Below, in pieces: positions 1 to 9,063 of a DNA stretch of 64,000 bases (the first letter of the stretch is position 1; every line of letters starts with the position of its first letter). Position numbers and translations under genes: made by a program. Source of the DNA: Gnetum montanum (Eukaryota > Streptophyta > Gnetopsida > Gnetales > Gnetaceae); NCBI GenBank assembly GCA_015680685.1, contig MNCI01013753.1, positions 59,256 to 123,255 on the forward strand. Direction: 5' to 3'. The notes below the pieces were generated by a model. It did no database searches, was not told where the DNA came from, and was given only the letters and a program-made list of their open reading frames with translations.

Positions 1-635
1 CAAGTTAGGAGGTTACTTGCCCAACAAGTTAGGTAAGTTATAACAATATTGGGTGGTTTCAACCACCAAAGAGATAAAAAAGGCTTCAATTGACATGTGC
101 CCAATCCATGTATGACATTAGGTAAATATCCCATGAATTTTTGTCTTTGAATATATTTTTATATAGAGGTATCCAATATGTGAATACCAAAATACCAAAT
201 TATATATTCAAACAAATAGGATCGAGCATAAAATTGATTTAGGGATGGCCGATGGAAGAAAATACTTTTATAAAGAAAATATATTTTTCCAAAGTTAAAG
301 CTATGCAGTTAAACTAACTACCCGATAGATTTTCTCTGTGCATGGCCCTCTCCGTCGTTGGTTCGTTACTGATGCTGCAGCCCTCTTCATCTTTCTCCTT
401 CTTCGTCCTCCACCACCGTTTCTGTTTCTGGTCCTGTCACTGTTTCTACCTTTAATCTTGCCGTGGATTCGTAGTCATCACCGAACAGCGCAGCCTTGAA
501 GAAATTCATGATCGCAAAACCCGTGCAACTGCCTCCTGCGTCTGTGATTTGTTTTTCGGCCTTTGCCATTTTCTGAATCGTCTCTACCGGAAGCCCAAGA
601 ACGCCCAAACAAATTGTTAACAAAATCAGTAAACA
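1..635. other. Non-coding stretch, no gene seen
   Basis: AT-rich sequence without a convincing coding frame or recognised element. Short open frames on the minus strand at 387-780 overlap the minisatellite and translate to low-complexity protein, so I do not call them genes. Confidence 0.5.
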
Positions 636-822
636 GGGCTGCGATTTTCTGCAATTTCTGGAGCAAAATAGGGCTGCGATTTTCAGCAATTTCGGCCACG
701 ATTTTCAGCAAATTAGGGCCACGTTTTTCTGCAAATTTGGGCCACGATTTTCTGCAAATTTGGGCTGCGATTTTCAGCAAATTAGGGCCACGTTTTTCTG
801 CAAATTTGGGCTGCGATTTTCT
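636..822. repeat. 23-bp minisatellite (about 7 imperfect units)
   Basis: Units of the form GGGCTGCGATTTTCAGCAAAT or GGGCCACGTTTTTCTGCAAAT follow each other with a 22-23 bp step; the first unit is longer. Units alternate between GGGCTGCG and GGGCCACG starts. The array explains the overlapping low-complexity open frames seen here on both strands. Confidence 0.85.
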
Positions 823-1308
823 GGTTCATTTCCCTGCATTTTTTTTTGTTTGCCGATGCTCCACGGCCTGCAATACACATCGGTTCCTTGCGTATGAAGG
901 TTTCAAGCTTTGCTGTTTTTTTATTTTGAATTAATACCCTGTAACGCTGTTCCCTTTTTCTTCGCTTTCTTCTCCCGCAGGTGGATGGAGATTGACTTAC
1001 CTTCTCTTTTTCTGTAACTTTAAAACAATGAAGGCGTTGCTGGTTTTGCTAATTTTTGATTTTGTCTTGTAAGGGTATATCCGGATTTTGAACAACCGAA
1101 ATTTGCAACTCGTAATTCTCACAAATCACATACTTTCTTCCTTGCCATAATACTAATTTCGAATTTTTATGGGACAAATTTGGTACCTTTATCTCAACAC
1201 CCAACCTTCAACATTAAAGCTGAAATGCTCTTCTGCCTTCACAACCATAGATTCTTTTTCCATTAAAATATTTCAACTGTTCCATGGAGTGGCCAAATGT
1301 GCCAACAG
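823..1308. other. Non-coding stretch up to the viral boundary
   Basis: No gene or repeat recognised. Viral similarity begins at about 1,309, judged by comparison with the other viral units, where the sequence turns into the coat-region text that encodes NLEEVYRDRFFKARLHK. Confidence 0.45.
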
Positions 1309-2660
1309 ATATAAGATTAATCTAGAAGAGGTTTACCGAGATAGGTTTTTTAAAGCTAGATTACACAAAATCCAACAATTATTAGGATTCCTAGACGTTA
1401 TGGAAACATGGTATTATTATGGAAAATTAATTCATGAAACAGCTGCTAAAGAACATTTCATAGGATGTTTACCACAGCCATTTTGTAATACATATATGGC
1501 TGAATTAAAGAAAAAATCTATGTCACTAAAATGAGTTTTGGGAAGATTAGACAGTTTTTAGAACAAACAAATAGAGAATTGTGCTATGCTCAAGAGACTC
1601 AACAATTAGTTAAAAAGTTAAATACTAGATTAGGTAAAAGTTTGTGTTTAGAATTGTGTCCAGAAAAAAAGTACAAAAACAAGGAAAAACAAAAATCATC
1701 TAAAATATGTCACGCTTGTAAAGAATCTTCATCAAGATCAAAGCTTCGTAAACAATGGAGAAGGAAACAATCATCACCTCCTTCTCGTAGATATGTAAAA
1801 AGGTATCCTGGTTTCTTCTGTAGATGACCTCGTAGAATGTTGCTTAAAGATATTAAATGTTTTATTTGTGGAGGTCCACATTTAGCAACCAATTGTCTAA
1901 ACAAAGATAAGGACAAAAAAGAAAGATTCATTTTATTAAAAAGCATAATATTAGGGAAACACATTTTGAATGGATATCTGATCCTGAAGAAACAGATATT
2001 CTTTACAATGCACAAAGTGACATGTGTCCCTCATCTCCATCTGAAAAAGAGGAAAGTGAGGATGAGTATTAGAAAGAATACGATAGACAACTGGCTTTTG
2101 ATTACGTCGAACCTTCGTATCCTTCTGACTCCTCCGATGGAGATGTTTATTACTGTAATATGAACCACGCCTCAACATCCAGACCTACACAAGAATCAAA
2201 TGAAACCAAATGGATACAAGATCAGATAACCTTAACTAGGATACAACTAGATAGGTTAAAAACTAAGTTAAAACGTACGCTTATAGATGATTTAACAATT
2301 TATATCCAGTTAGATAAACAGGTTAGTGAAAAGAAGGCTGAGTTAAAAGCCTTGAAAAAATATGAAAAAGATATTAATATGTCTTATGACAACCAACCAG
2401 TAGATTCAGAAATAGAACAAAAAGAAGAGTTAGAAGAATGGTTACAAGAAGAAGAGCAAAGGTTACAAGAACCTTCTCATAACGACCGACAACTAGAAAA
2501 GCATGGAAAAAGAAAATTGCGAATACAGCAATTAAAAATCTTTTTAGACAGAGCTGGAAAAGAACTTGAGAAACTAGAAGAAGAAGAAGAAGCTTATTTG
2601 CAAAAAGTTTATGAAGAAGAAATTTCTCAAATTCATATGATTACAGTAAATCAAAATTAG
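1309..2660 (+). pseudogene. Viral coat-protein/zinc-knuckle region, unit A (broken)
   Basis: This part of the polyprotein should form the capsid and bind nucleic acid. Visible parts are a helical stretch (FKARLHKIQQ, METWYYYGK), a very basic segment (KQWRRK), the zinc knuckle CFICGGPHLATNC at about 1,857-1,895, an acidic stretch, and a long charged coiled coil (2,200-2,620) before the protease. Lesions compared with unit D: a frameshift near 1,512, TGA at 1,825-1,827, a frameshift near 1,917-1,925, TAG at 2,070-2,072 and TAG at 2,658-2,660. The knuckle spacing is C-X2-C-X3-H-X4-C, one residue shorter than the usual caulimovirid C-X2-C-X4-H-X4-C. Confidence 0.8.
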
Positions 2661-4019
2661 CATCATAAGGTACAAACTCCTTTATGCACATTTTGGATTA
2701 GATTAAAAAAATTTAAACCTTACCCTATAGATGCTTTGATAGACTTTGGTGCAGAAGTTAGCTTAGCAAATGAAGCTGTTATCCCTTTCTATCTGTGGGA
2801 ACCAAGAGACAAACTCATTGTCAGCTTCAACAAAACTGTAACAACTGTTGATCATACCTTCTCTCTTCCCATTATTTTATCAGACTATTCTATTTTTCCA
2901 TTAAAAGTTAATGCTATTAATTGGTTGTCTTACGATATGGTTATAGGTGTCGATAACTTAGCGTTATTAGAACCCTACACTATAAACCATAATTATGTGT
3001 CCTTAAAATCTCATTGTTTTCTTAGGACCTTTACTTCTGTAAATCGATTTACTAAACTTAAATACAAAATCCCAAAAACACAGTGGATAGTCAACCAGAT
3101 CCGACAACATAGATCTGCTTTTGACCTACTCAAAAAGAAGCTTATGACGGTAGTTAGAAAAGATCCAATAGCTTTTTGCCATAAGAAACAACATTGGTGT
3201 AGAATTGAACTTCTTGATGGTGTTCACCTAGAAGCAAAAGCACACCACATAGGAATGTTCCCTGAATTGAAAGAAGAATGTGCTCAGGAAATTAAACAAT
3301 TACTGGAAAAAGGAATGATACAACTCAGTACCAGCATATTTTCCTGTGTAGCCTTTTATGTCAACAAGCGAGCAGAACTTACTAAAGGTAAGAAACGTTA
3401 AGTGGTTAATTATAAACCATTAAATGCAATTATTAAATCTGTTCAGCATCCTATACCGAGCAAGGATGATTTATTTCAAAGATTACAAGGGACACACATA
3501 TATTTTAAGTTTGATTTAAAGAGTGGTTTTTGGCAAATTCAAGTTCATCCTGAAGATAGATAGAAGACTGCCTTTACTGTACCACAAGGTTTGTATAAAT
3601 GGACTGTTCTTCCTTTTGGAATTAAAACAGCTCTTTCTATTTTTCAAGCATGTATGGATTCCATCTTCAAAGACTATCCCTGTATTTTAGTGTATATAGA
3701 TGATATTTTAGTATTATCAAAAAATAGTCAGGAACATCAACAGCACCTAGAAAAGCTTTATCATCTCATTGATACAAATGGATTAGTACTCTCACCTTCG
3801 GAGAAGAAAATTCAAATAGCCATTGATTAAGTTAATTTCTTAGGAGTAGTCATTAAGAATGGGCAAATTAGTTTACAGACAAAACATTTTAACAAAGTAG
3901 CCCATACCAGATTAATTAGGTGGTCTTTATTTTTGGCTAATTTTAGTTATACTACGCAATATCTTAGCGGTGTGAAAAATAATTTAGCTGATTATTTAAC
4001 GCGTGAATTTCAACTCTAA
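2661..4019 (+). pseudogene. Viral protease-reverse transcriptase with RNase H deletion, unit A
   Basis: The aspartic protease motif is DFGAEVSL near 2,740 (family motif D-T/S-G-A, so the second residue has changed). Reverse transcriptase follows, with VNYKPLNAII, FDLKSGFWQIQVHPED, LPFGIKTA and catalytic YIDD at 3,693-3,704. Stops lie at about 3,399, 3,560 and 3,828. At 3,871-3,877 the sequence jumps from the end of RT (NGQISLQ) to the last part of RNase H (HFNKVAHTR). About 495 bp is lost, with short homology TTTACA at the join. The frame ends at TAA 4,017-4,019, just before ORF X. The protein cannot work: RNase H is gone and the frame is interrupted. Confidence 0.85.
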
Positions 4020-4023
4020 TAGT

Positions 4024-4930
4024 GTGTTTGTGTGCAGCTAGGTTCTTGAATGAAGGATGGGAGCTTCGTTCAAGTCAGAGAGTTCTCCCTTGTCTATTTT
4101 CTCGTTTATATTTATCTCACCATGAAATAACCGCCATCCATGAAAATTATATGAGTGATTAATATATTTATGCTAATAAGTCCTATCGTAACTCCGTATA
4201 TCCTCATATCGCATATACATATTTTGGCCATCCTAATGTCGTTCTAGATGACCTTTATCCACCTATGCATATTAAAATTAGCATCCATGCTAACCAGTTT
4301 GTCAATGATTGTGTGCATCAAATAGATGATCCTAGTCAGGAACCACCACTGAACCATTGGCCTCGTTATAAACCTTTTGATTGACATTTTTATCATCTTG
4401 ATTTTAATGTTTTTGTTGACATGCCTGCTGATGATCATTCATTTTGGGAATGGTAGGCTTTGTATGGTCACCAAGTCCGTGATTATCCTGAAAATTATGA
4501 TCCTGCTCAAATCAAAAGATTCAGAACCATGCCACATGGAGATTTTGCCTATTTTACCTGTTTATCAACATTGGCTTATTTTGCTTTTATGGATCATAAT
4601 CCATCATACTTCATAACAACCAATCTCAGCAGAAGAACCAATTGGCAAAATCCATGGAACCTCGCCTGGTATTAAGATGTTTTGACAGCAACAACATCAG
4701 ATATTTTTGCGCACTGTGAGCATAATCATATTATTCCAACCACGCTTGAGCCTTATAATTACGATCCAGCATTTCAAATGCTGCAAAGGGAAGGCGACAA
4801 CTGGTGTGTCAGATGGTACAATACAGCTGTCCCAGCTCCATCCTCATTATTAGAAGAAATTGAAGCATTCGAGACAGCAACGACACCCTGTGATTCTGAC
4901 AGATCTGATGATAGTGATGATGAACAGTAG
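4024..4930 (+). pseudogene. Viral ORF X, unit A (unknown protein, several stops)
   Basis: A ~300-codon frame downstream of the polymerase in every unit that reaches this point; I do not recognise the family. Conserved features are an aromatic, histidine- and proline-rich body (YPHIAYTYFGHPN, HWPRYKPSDCHFYH, PHGDFAYFTCLSTLAHFA, SYFITTSLSRRT), a C-terminal domain with WRVRWYNT, and an acidic serine-rich tail ending SDDEQ. Here TAA and TGA/TAG codons interrupt it at about 4,159, 4,382, 4,456 and 4,674. No signal peptide or membrane span is seen. By position it could correspond to the extra downstream ORF of some caulimovirids, including a viroplasmin-type role, but no motif supports that. Confidence 0.65.
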
Positions 4931-5053
4931 AAAATAATGCGGAACAGTAAAAAGTAATTCGGAATAGTAAGATTTGTAATGATAGCATATCCACTAATGT
5001 GATATGCTATGTCATGTTCCACTAACCCTAAATCGATTCTTTTTCTATATAAG
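4922..5053 (+). promoter_or_regulatory. Viral pregenomic RNA promoter, unit A
   Basis: Three elements occur in order. A 20-bp direct repeat (GAACAGTARAAARTAATNCG twice, then GAATAGTAAG) starts at the ORF X stop (4,922-4,971). A 10-bp inverted repeat ATAGCATATC/GATATGCTAT spans 4,982-5,010. The TATA box TATATAAGG is at 5,046-5,054. Transcription should start about 25-30 bp further on. This arrangement recurs upstream of all four leaders. Confidence 0.7.
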
Positions 5054-5216
5054 GAGACCTTCCCTCTTGTGTTAGACACACACGAGTAAGGCATCTAAGT
5101 AAGAGAGCTAGTAGTAAGAGTTAGTTCCATTCTGCAAGAGTTAGTCATTTCTTCTACAAGTCTTTTCTGTCTATATGCAAGTATCTAATGTCTGTAAGTT
5201 CCATATTATAGATATC

Positions 5217-5383
5217 TTAGAGTGATGCACAGTGCTCCTCTAAAAGCATTCCTGGTATGAAGTTAAGTGTCTAAGCAGAGATATCGTAAAGTGCTGCGCA
5301 GTGCCCCTTTACAAGCATTTATGCTTTAGTGTGTAATATATTGTAATAGAGAAATCTTAGATTGATGCACTGTGCTCATCTGA
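5217..5383 (+). promoter_or_regulatory. Three tandem leader hairpins, unit A
   Basis: Three 27-nt stem-loops lie at 5,217-5,243 (UUAGAG/CUCUAA), 5,286-5,312 (GUAAAG/CUUUAC) and 5,357-5,383 (UUAGAU/AUCUGA), about 70 nt apart. Each is followed by a variant of AAGCAUUCCUG. The 15-nt loops share the theme UGAUGCRCAGUGCUC. Stems differ in sequence but keep pairing. They sit about 140-310 nt downstream of the expected RNA start. Confidence 0.75.
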
Positions 5384-5417
5384 AATCATTCCTGTTTAAT
5401 ATAAGAGTGGTTTTTCT

Positions 5418-6537
5418 AAGATCAGATATCCATTCAAAATGTGTTTCCCTAATATTATGTTTTTTAATAAAATGAACCTTTTTCTTGTCCTTATCTTTGT
5501 TTGGACAATTTGTTGCTAAATGTGGACCTCCACAAATAAAACATTTAATATCTTTAGGCAACATTTTACGAGGTCGTCTACGAAAGAAACCAGGATACCG
5601 TTTTACATGTCTACGAGGAGGAGGTGATGATTGTTTCCTTTTCCATTGTTTCCGTGGTTTGGATTGAGAAGATGATTCACGACAGAATTTACATATTTTT
5701 GTAATTTTTTATTTTTCTTTGTTTTTGTATTTTTTCTCTGGACACAATTGTAACACAAATTTTTACCTAACCTAGTATTTAATTTTTTAACTAATTGTTA
5801 GGTCTCTTGAGCATAGCACAACTCTCTATTTGTTTGTTCTAAAAATTGTCTAATCTACGCAAAACTCATTTTAGCGACAGATTTTGTTTCTTTAATTCAG
5901 CCATATACGTATTACAAAATGGTTGCGGTAAACATTCTATGAGATGTTCTTTAGCAGCTGTTTCATGAGTTAATTTTTCATAATAATACCATGTTTCCAT
6001 GGTGTCTAGGAATCCTGATAATTGTTGGATTTTGTGTAATCTAGCTTTGAAAAACCTATCGCGGTAAACTTCTTCTAGATTGGCTTTATATTCAATGAAT
6101 TCCTTGATAATTGCGCTAAGGAAAATAACCGTAGGTTGTGAGATTAACCTAGTTTTGACTACAGCTGGTATGTGACCTCACCATTTTCTCAAATTTCCTT
6201 GGAAATTATATGTTGTGTTTATAATGGCTTGTAGTGTAAACTTCTTCGCAAAATCTATCTGTATTATAAGATAAGATTGGATGGCATCTAAGACATCTTG
6301 CCTTTCTCTTAGAGTTTTGTTATCCATGTTAAACTTAGGTTGAATATCTTTAACTTTTTTAGACTATGTTAACATGGTTTCTTGTGCTTCTTGTACTTGC
6401 TCATCTGTCTTAGTTAATAATCTTAGTTAATAAAACTGCTTCTTCTGCTTGTTGATCATCTAGGTCAGATTCATCATTTGACCCAACAACAGAATTACCT
6501 TCATTCATTAGTACTAATTTTCTTTTCCTTTTTTTAA
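5418..6537 (-). pseudogene. Viral coat-protein/zinc-knuckle region, unit B (broken)
   Basis: The minus-strand continuation after the movement protein. A candidate ATG is at 6,325-6,327 (MDNKTLRERQDVLDAI). The capsid helical region and basic segment follow, then the zinc knuckle at about 5,508-5,546. It is then cut by the junction with unit A, so protease and RT of this genome are missing. Damage includes a TGG to TGA change near 6,180, a 13-14 bp tandem duplication of TCTTAGTTAATAA at about 6,410-6,436, and frameshifts around 5,700-5,760 and 5,450. Translation could start by reinitiation after the movement ORF, or the two could once have been one polyprotein; the sequence does not decide this. 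Confidence 0.75.
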
Positions 6538-6539
6538 CT

Positions 6540-8225
6540 CTAGATTCTCTTTGTCTTTGTTTGAATTCTTCTGTCTCTATGGGTGAGAGCAGGAGGAGAT
6601 GAAGGAAAGATCAAAGAAAGATCTGAGGCTGATGAAGGAATAGGAGGAGCAGTTGGCTTTGATTTAGGTTCTATGGACCCGGCCATTCTTTCTAATTTCC
6701 TATATAATAAACTTGTATTTAAATTTGTATTTGCGTTCATGTTGTACATACTTTCCAGGACACTCATCTGTGTCTTGTTACTGTACACTAAGTCATTTAA
6801 AGTTGTATTTGTCCAATTTAACATACAAATGGTATCAGCTGGTATTTCAGTTATCTTCTTTGTATGTAGAGTATAGACATACTCCGTAGGACTTGTTTCT
6901 TCTTCAGGTGGATGTTGGACAAACTCATGTTTCTTTTGTGACTTTTCTAAAGTTGCTAACCTTTTTTGATGTTGTTGGAAAGTACTTTCTGGTAACGCAC
7001 CTCTATTCATTTCTATTCTACATGTTTTAAGTAGAGCATCACATTCTGTACAATGATACTGATTATCTACTTCTTTTAATACCTTATGCTGACACGAAGG
7101 ATCCCCTGTAGTAGCTTTGAATAAGGAAGATTTAGTAGACGACAGTATAGACTCTGGGATGGACTCATCACTAGAGCTTTTTGGATCTAATTCTACTATC
7201 TTCGCTTTTGCTTTTTCCTTTTGTTTAAACTTTTGAATCTTTAATTGTAGGGTTTCAATTTTTCTCATGGATTGTGATAGTTGAGCTTGTAAGGCCATGA
7301 TGGTGTTATGTAAATGAGAGAGTTTTAGGTTTTGTTCAGGTTTCTTTCCTTGTTGTTCTTTAATAACTAAAGGTTTTTCTTTCTGGAATAATCTAGGCTT
7401 TCTTTTAGTATGCATATGATCAAGCGGATCTATATCTGTGAACTTAAGTGGTAATAGATTGACTTTGTAACGTCTTTTTGTTGGCATATTCCATTTTTTC
7501 TCTAGACGGAAATAATAGTCAATCATATTGGATAGATCAAGATATTGATGATGGATTGGTAAATCCTCTGTATCTATCTCTACACCGTATTCTATGTCTG
7601 ATGATCCAACTTGGACTTTTTGCTGGTTAAATGGGTATAGGGTTTTGATCGTAATACTATTAAAAACTTTAAATATTAACCTAGTTGAAATCGTAGCGTA
7701 AATAGATTTAAGAAGCATATCAACAAGCAAATATACAATAATCATTAAGGATTTATATAGATAAGGATCGTGTAGTGACAACGTGAAGTTGGGGATTGTT
7801 ACGATCACTGCATTAGATGCTAACGTACCTTTAGCCTGTGTGATGATAGCTTCTTCAAATGTTTTAAATCTTCTATCTATTACGGCAATCCAATAAGGAG
7901 CTTGTAATCTATAATTAAAGTGAAGGTGAATAACTACAGCTAACTCGGCTAGATGAATATAATGGAAACCTCTTTTAATCCACGTTTCTACTTCTGGTTC
8001 GGTAAAGAAAGACAAGGCGACTGGACGAAGACCACTACCTGATATTTCTAAATCACACTCCGATAAATACATTTCTTTCCACGACTCAATAACATTTAAA
8101 CACGATGATGAATATATTTCATGACGCTTAGGGACTGGTAAAGAACTACTACCTTTAGATGTAGAACAATATTCAGAAACTCGGTGGAAATAAGCATTAC
8201 CCGTCATCTGTGAAGGATCTGCCAT
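6540..8225 (-). CDS. Caulimovirid movement protein-like ORF, 561 codons, intact frame
   Basis: This protein would widen plasmodesmata for cell-to-cell transport of the virus. Residues ~50-240 look like the caulimovirid 30K-type movement domain: a hydrophobic beta-rich core with VIVTIPNFTLSLHDPYLYKSL around residues 140-160 and the segment TISTRLIFKVFN near 178. Residues 300-345 form a heptad-like coiled coil. Residues 378-402 hold a Cys/His cluster (C378, H380, C392, C395, C402) that could bind zinc. Residues 440-561 are low-complexity and proline/serine-rich. The ATG (8,223-8,225) is the first in frame after the leader, and TAG is at 6,540-6,542. It is the only long viral frame here with no internal stop, which is odd beside its ruined neighbours. 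The coiled-coil/Cys half may be a second domain fused to the movement domain. Confidence 0.7.
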   Translation of the reverse strand: MADPSQMTGNAYFHRVSEYCSTSKGSSSLPVPKRHEIYSSSCLNVIESWKEMYLSECDLEISGSGLRPVALSFFTEPEVETWIKRGFHYIHLAELAVVIHLHFNYRLQAPYWIAVIDRRFKTFEEAIITQAKGTLASNAVIVTIPNFTLSLHDPYLYKSLMIIVYLLVDMLLKSIYATISTRLIFKVFNSITIKTLYPFNQQKVQVGSSDIEYGVEIDTEDLPIHHQYLDLSNMIDYYFRLEKKWNMPTKRRYKVNLLPLKFTDIDPLDHMHTKRKPRLFQKEKPLVIKEQQGKKPEQNLKLSHLHNTIMALQAQLSQSMRKIETLQLKIQKFKQKEKAKAKIVELDPKSSSDESIPESILSSTKSSLFKATTGDPSCQHKVLKEVDNQYHCTECDALLKTCRIEMNRGALPESTFQQHQKRLATLEKSQKKHEFVQHPPEEETSPTEYVYTLHTKKITEIPADTICMLNWTNTTLNDLVYSNKTQMSVLESMYNMNANTNLNTSLLYRKLERMAGSIEPKSKPTAPPIPSSASDLSLIFPSSPPALTHRDRRIQTKTKRI

Positions 8226-8632
8226 TGCTGAAGGTTGTGTTGCTTGGGATTGTTGACACCATGTATCTTGGACTGTCTCATTGCACGTCTTACTCTAACG
8301 CCTCTCTTAGACTAAGCGATGCACATCTTACTTTCGGCGATCTGTCTTGAACACGTATTGAACAACGTCAACAATATCGCTCCATCAACACCGGACAAGT
8401 TTCAACAATATCTCTACAAATAGATCACAAATAACAATATGTAACACTCCCCCCCTGGGAAAAAAGAAAACGAGGCACAATGACGAATGTGAACATAGGT
8501 GGATGCGCAGGAATGGAACGCAGGCTCTAATACCACTCTCTTAGAATTACACAGCGGAATAACACTCTTAATAGTACTACAACAGCTCTGAACACGATGG
8601 AAAAACAACTCTTATATTAAACAAGAATGCTT
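8226..8632 (-). other. Viral leader between hairpins and movement ORF, unit B
   Basis: Untranslated leader in viral sense. It contains the primer-binding site (8,521-8,535) and a G-run, AGGGGGGAGTG, at 8,446-8,456 that could act as a polypurine primer for second-strand synthesis. No long ORF is present. From the TATA box to the movement ATG the leader is about 690 nt, typical for the family. Confidence 0.55.
8521..8535 (-). promoter_or_regulatory. tRNA-Met primer-binding site of the pararetrovirus
   Basis: The minus strand reads TGGTATTAGAGCCTG. Caulimovirids prime minus-strand DNA with initiator tRNA-Met at TGGTATCAGAGCC, so there is a single C to T difference in the first 13 bases. Its position in the leader, after the promoter and before the first large ORF, is as expected. 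Confidence 0.8.
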
Positions 8633-8797
8633 TTAGGTGAGCACAACGCATCAATCTGAGATTTCTTTGTTACAATACATTACACACTAAAGCAGGAACG
8701 CTTGTAAAGGCGCACTGCGCAGCACTTCACGATATCTCTGCTTGGACACTTAACTTCATACCAGAAATGCTTTTAGAGGAGCATTGCGCATCTCTAA
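8633..8797 (-). promoter_or_regulatory. Three tandem leader hairpins, unit B
   Basis: On the minus strand: 8,773-8,797 (UUAGAG/CUCUAA, loop shortened by two bases), 8,704-8,730 (GUGAAG/CUUUAC, where a G-U replaces an A-U pair of the other units) and 8,633-8,659 (UCAGAU/ACCUAA, two mismatches, decayed). Confidence 0.7.
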
Positions 8798-8940
8798 GAT
8801 ATCTATGATATGGAACTTACAGACACTAGATACTTGCATATAGACAGAAGGGACTTGTAGAAGGAAGGACTGACTCTTACTACTAGCTCTCTTGCTTGGA
8901 TGCCTTACTCGTGTGTGTCTAACACAAGAGGGAAGGTCTC

Positions 8941-9063
8941 CTTATATAGGAAGAGAACCAACTTAGGGTTAGTGGAACATGACACAGCATACCGCACTAG
9001 TGGATATGTTATCATTACAAATCTGAGTATTCCGGATTCCTTTTTACTGTTCCGGATTACTTT
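8941..9063 (-). promoter_or_regulatory. Viral promoter, unit B
   Basis: TATATAAG on the minus strand at 8,941-8,948, with the dyad (AACATATC...GGTATGCT) at 8,986-9,010 upstream of it and the 20-bp direct repeats beyond that, reaching the ORF X stop. Confidence 0.65.

Larger units (their letters stand above)
1309..5417 (+). mobile_element. Endogenous pararetrovirus unit A (plus strand)
   Basis: A partial caulimovirid genome reading coat/zinc knuckle, protease, RT, truncated RNase H, ORF X, promoter and leader. The 5' end is cut inside the coat region. The 3' end stops in the leader, within the string GGTTTTTC, where it meets unit B running in the opposite direction. It has many stop codons and frameshifts. 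Assignment to Caulimoviridae rests on the gene order, the YIDD reverse transcriptase without an integrase, the zinc knuckle upstream of the protease, and the linked movement protein in unit B. Confidence 0.9.

Noticed and set aside
387-934. Overlapping frames of 100-123 codons on both strands
   Set aside because: They translate the 23-bp minisatellite; low complexity and no start context.
5217-5383. Leader hairpins as self-cleaving ribozymes
   Set aside because: No CUGAUGA...GAAA hammerhead core, and I could not fit the twister or HDV consensus.
6583-6876. 97-codon plus-strand frame
   Set aside because: Antisense shadow of the movement-protein ORF.
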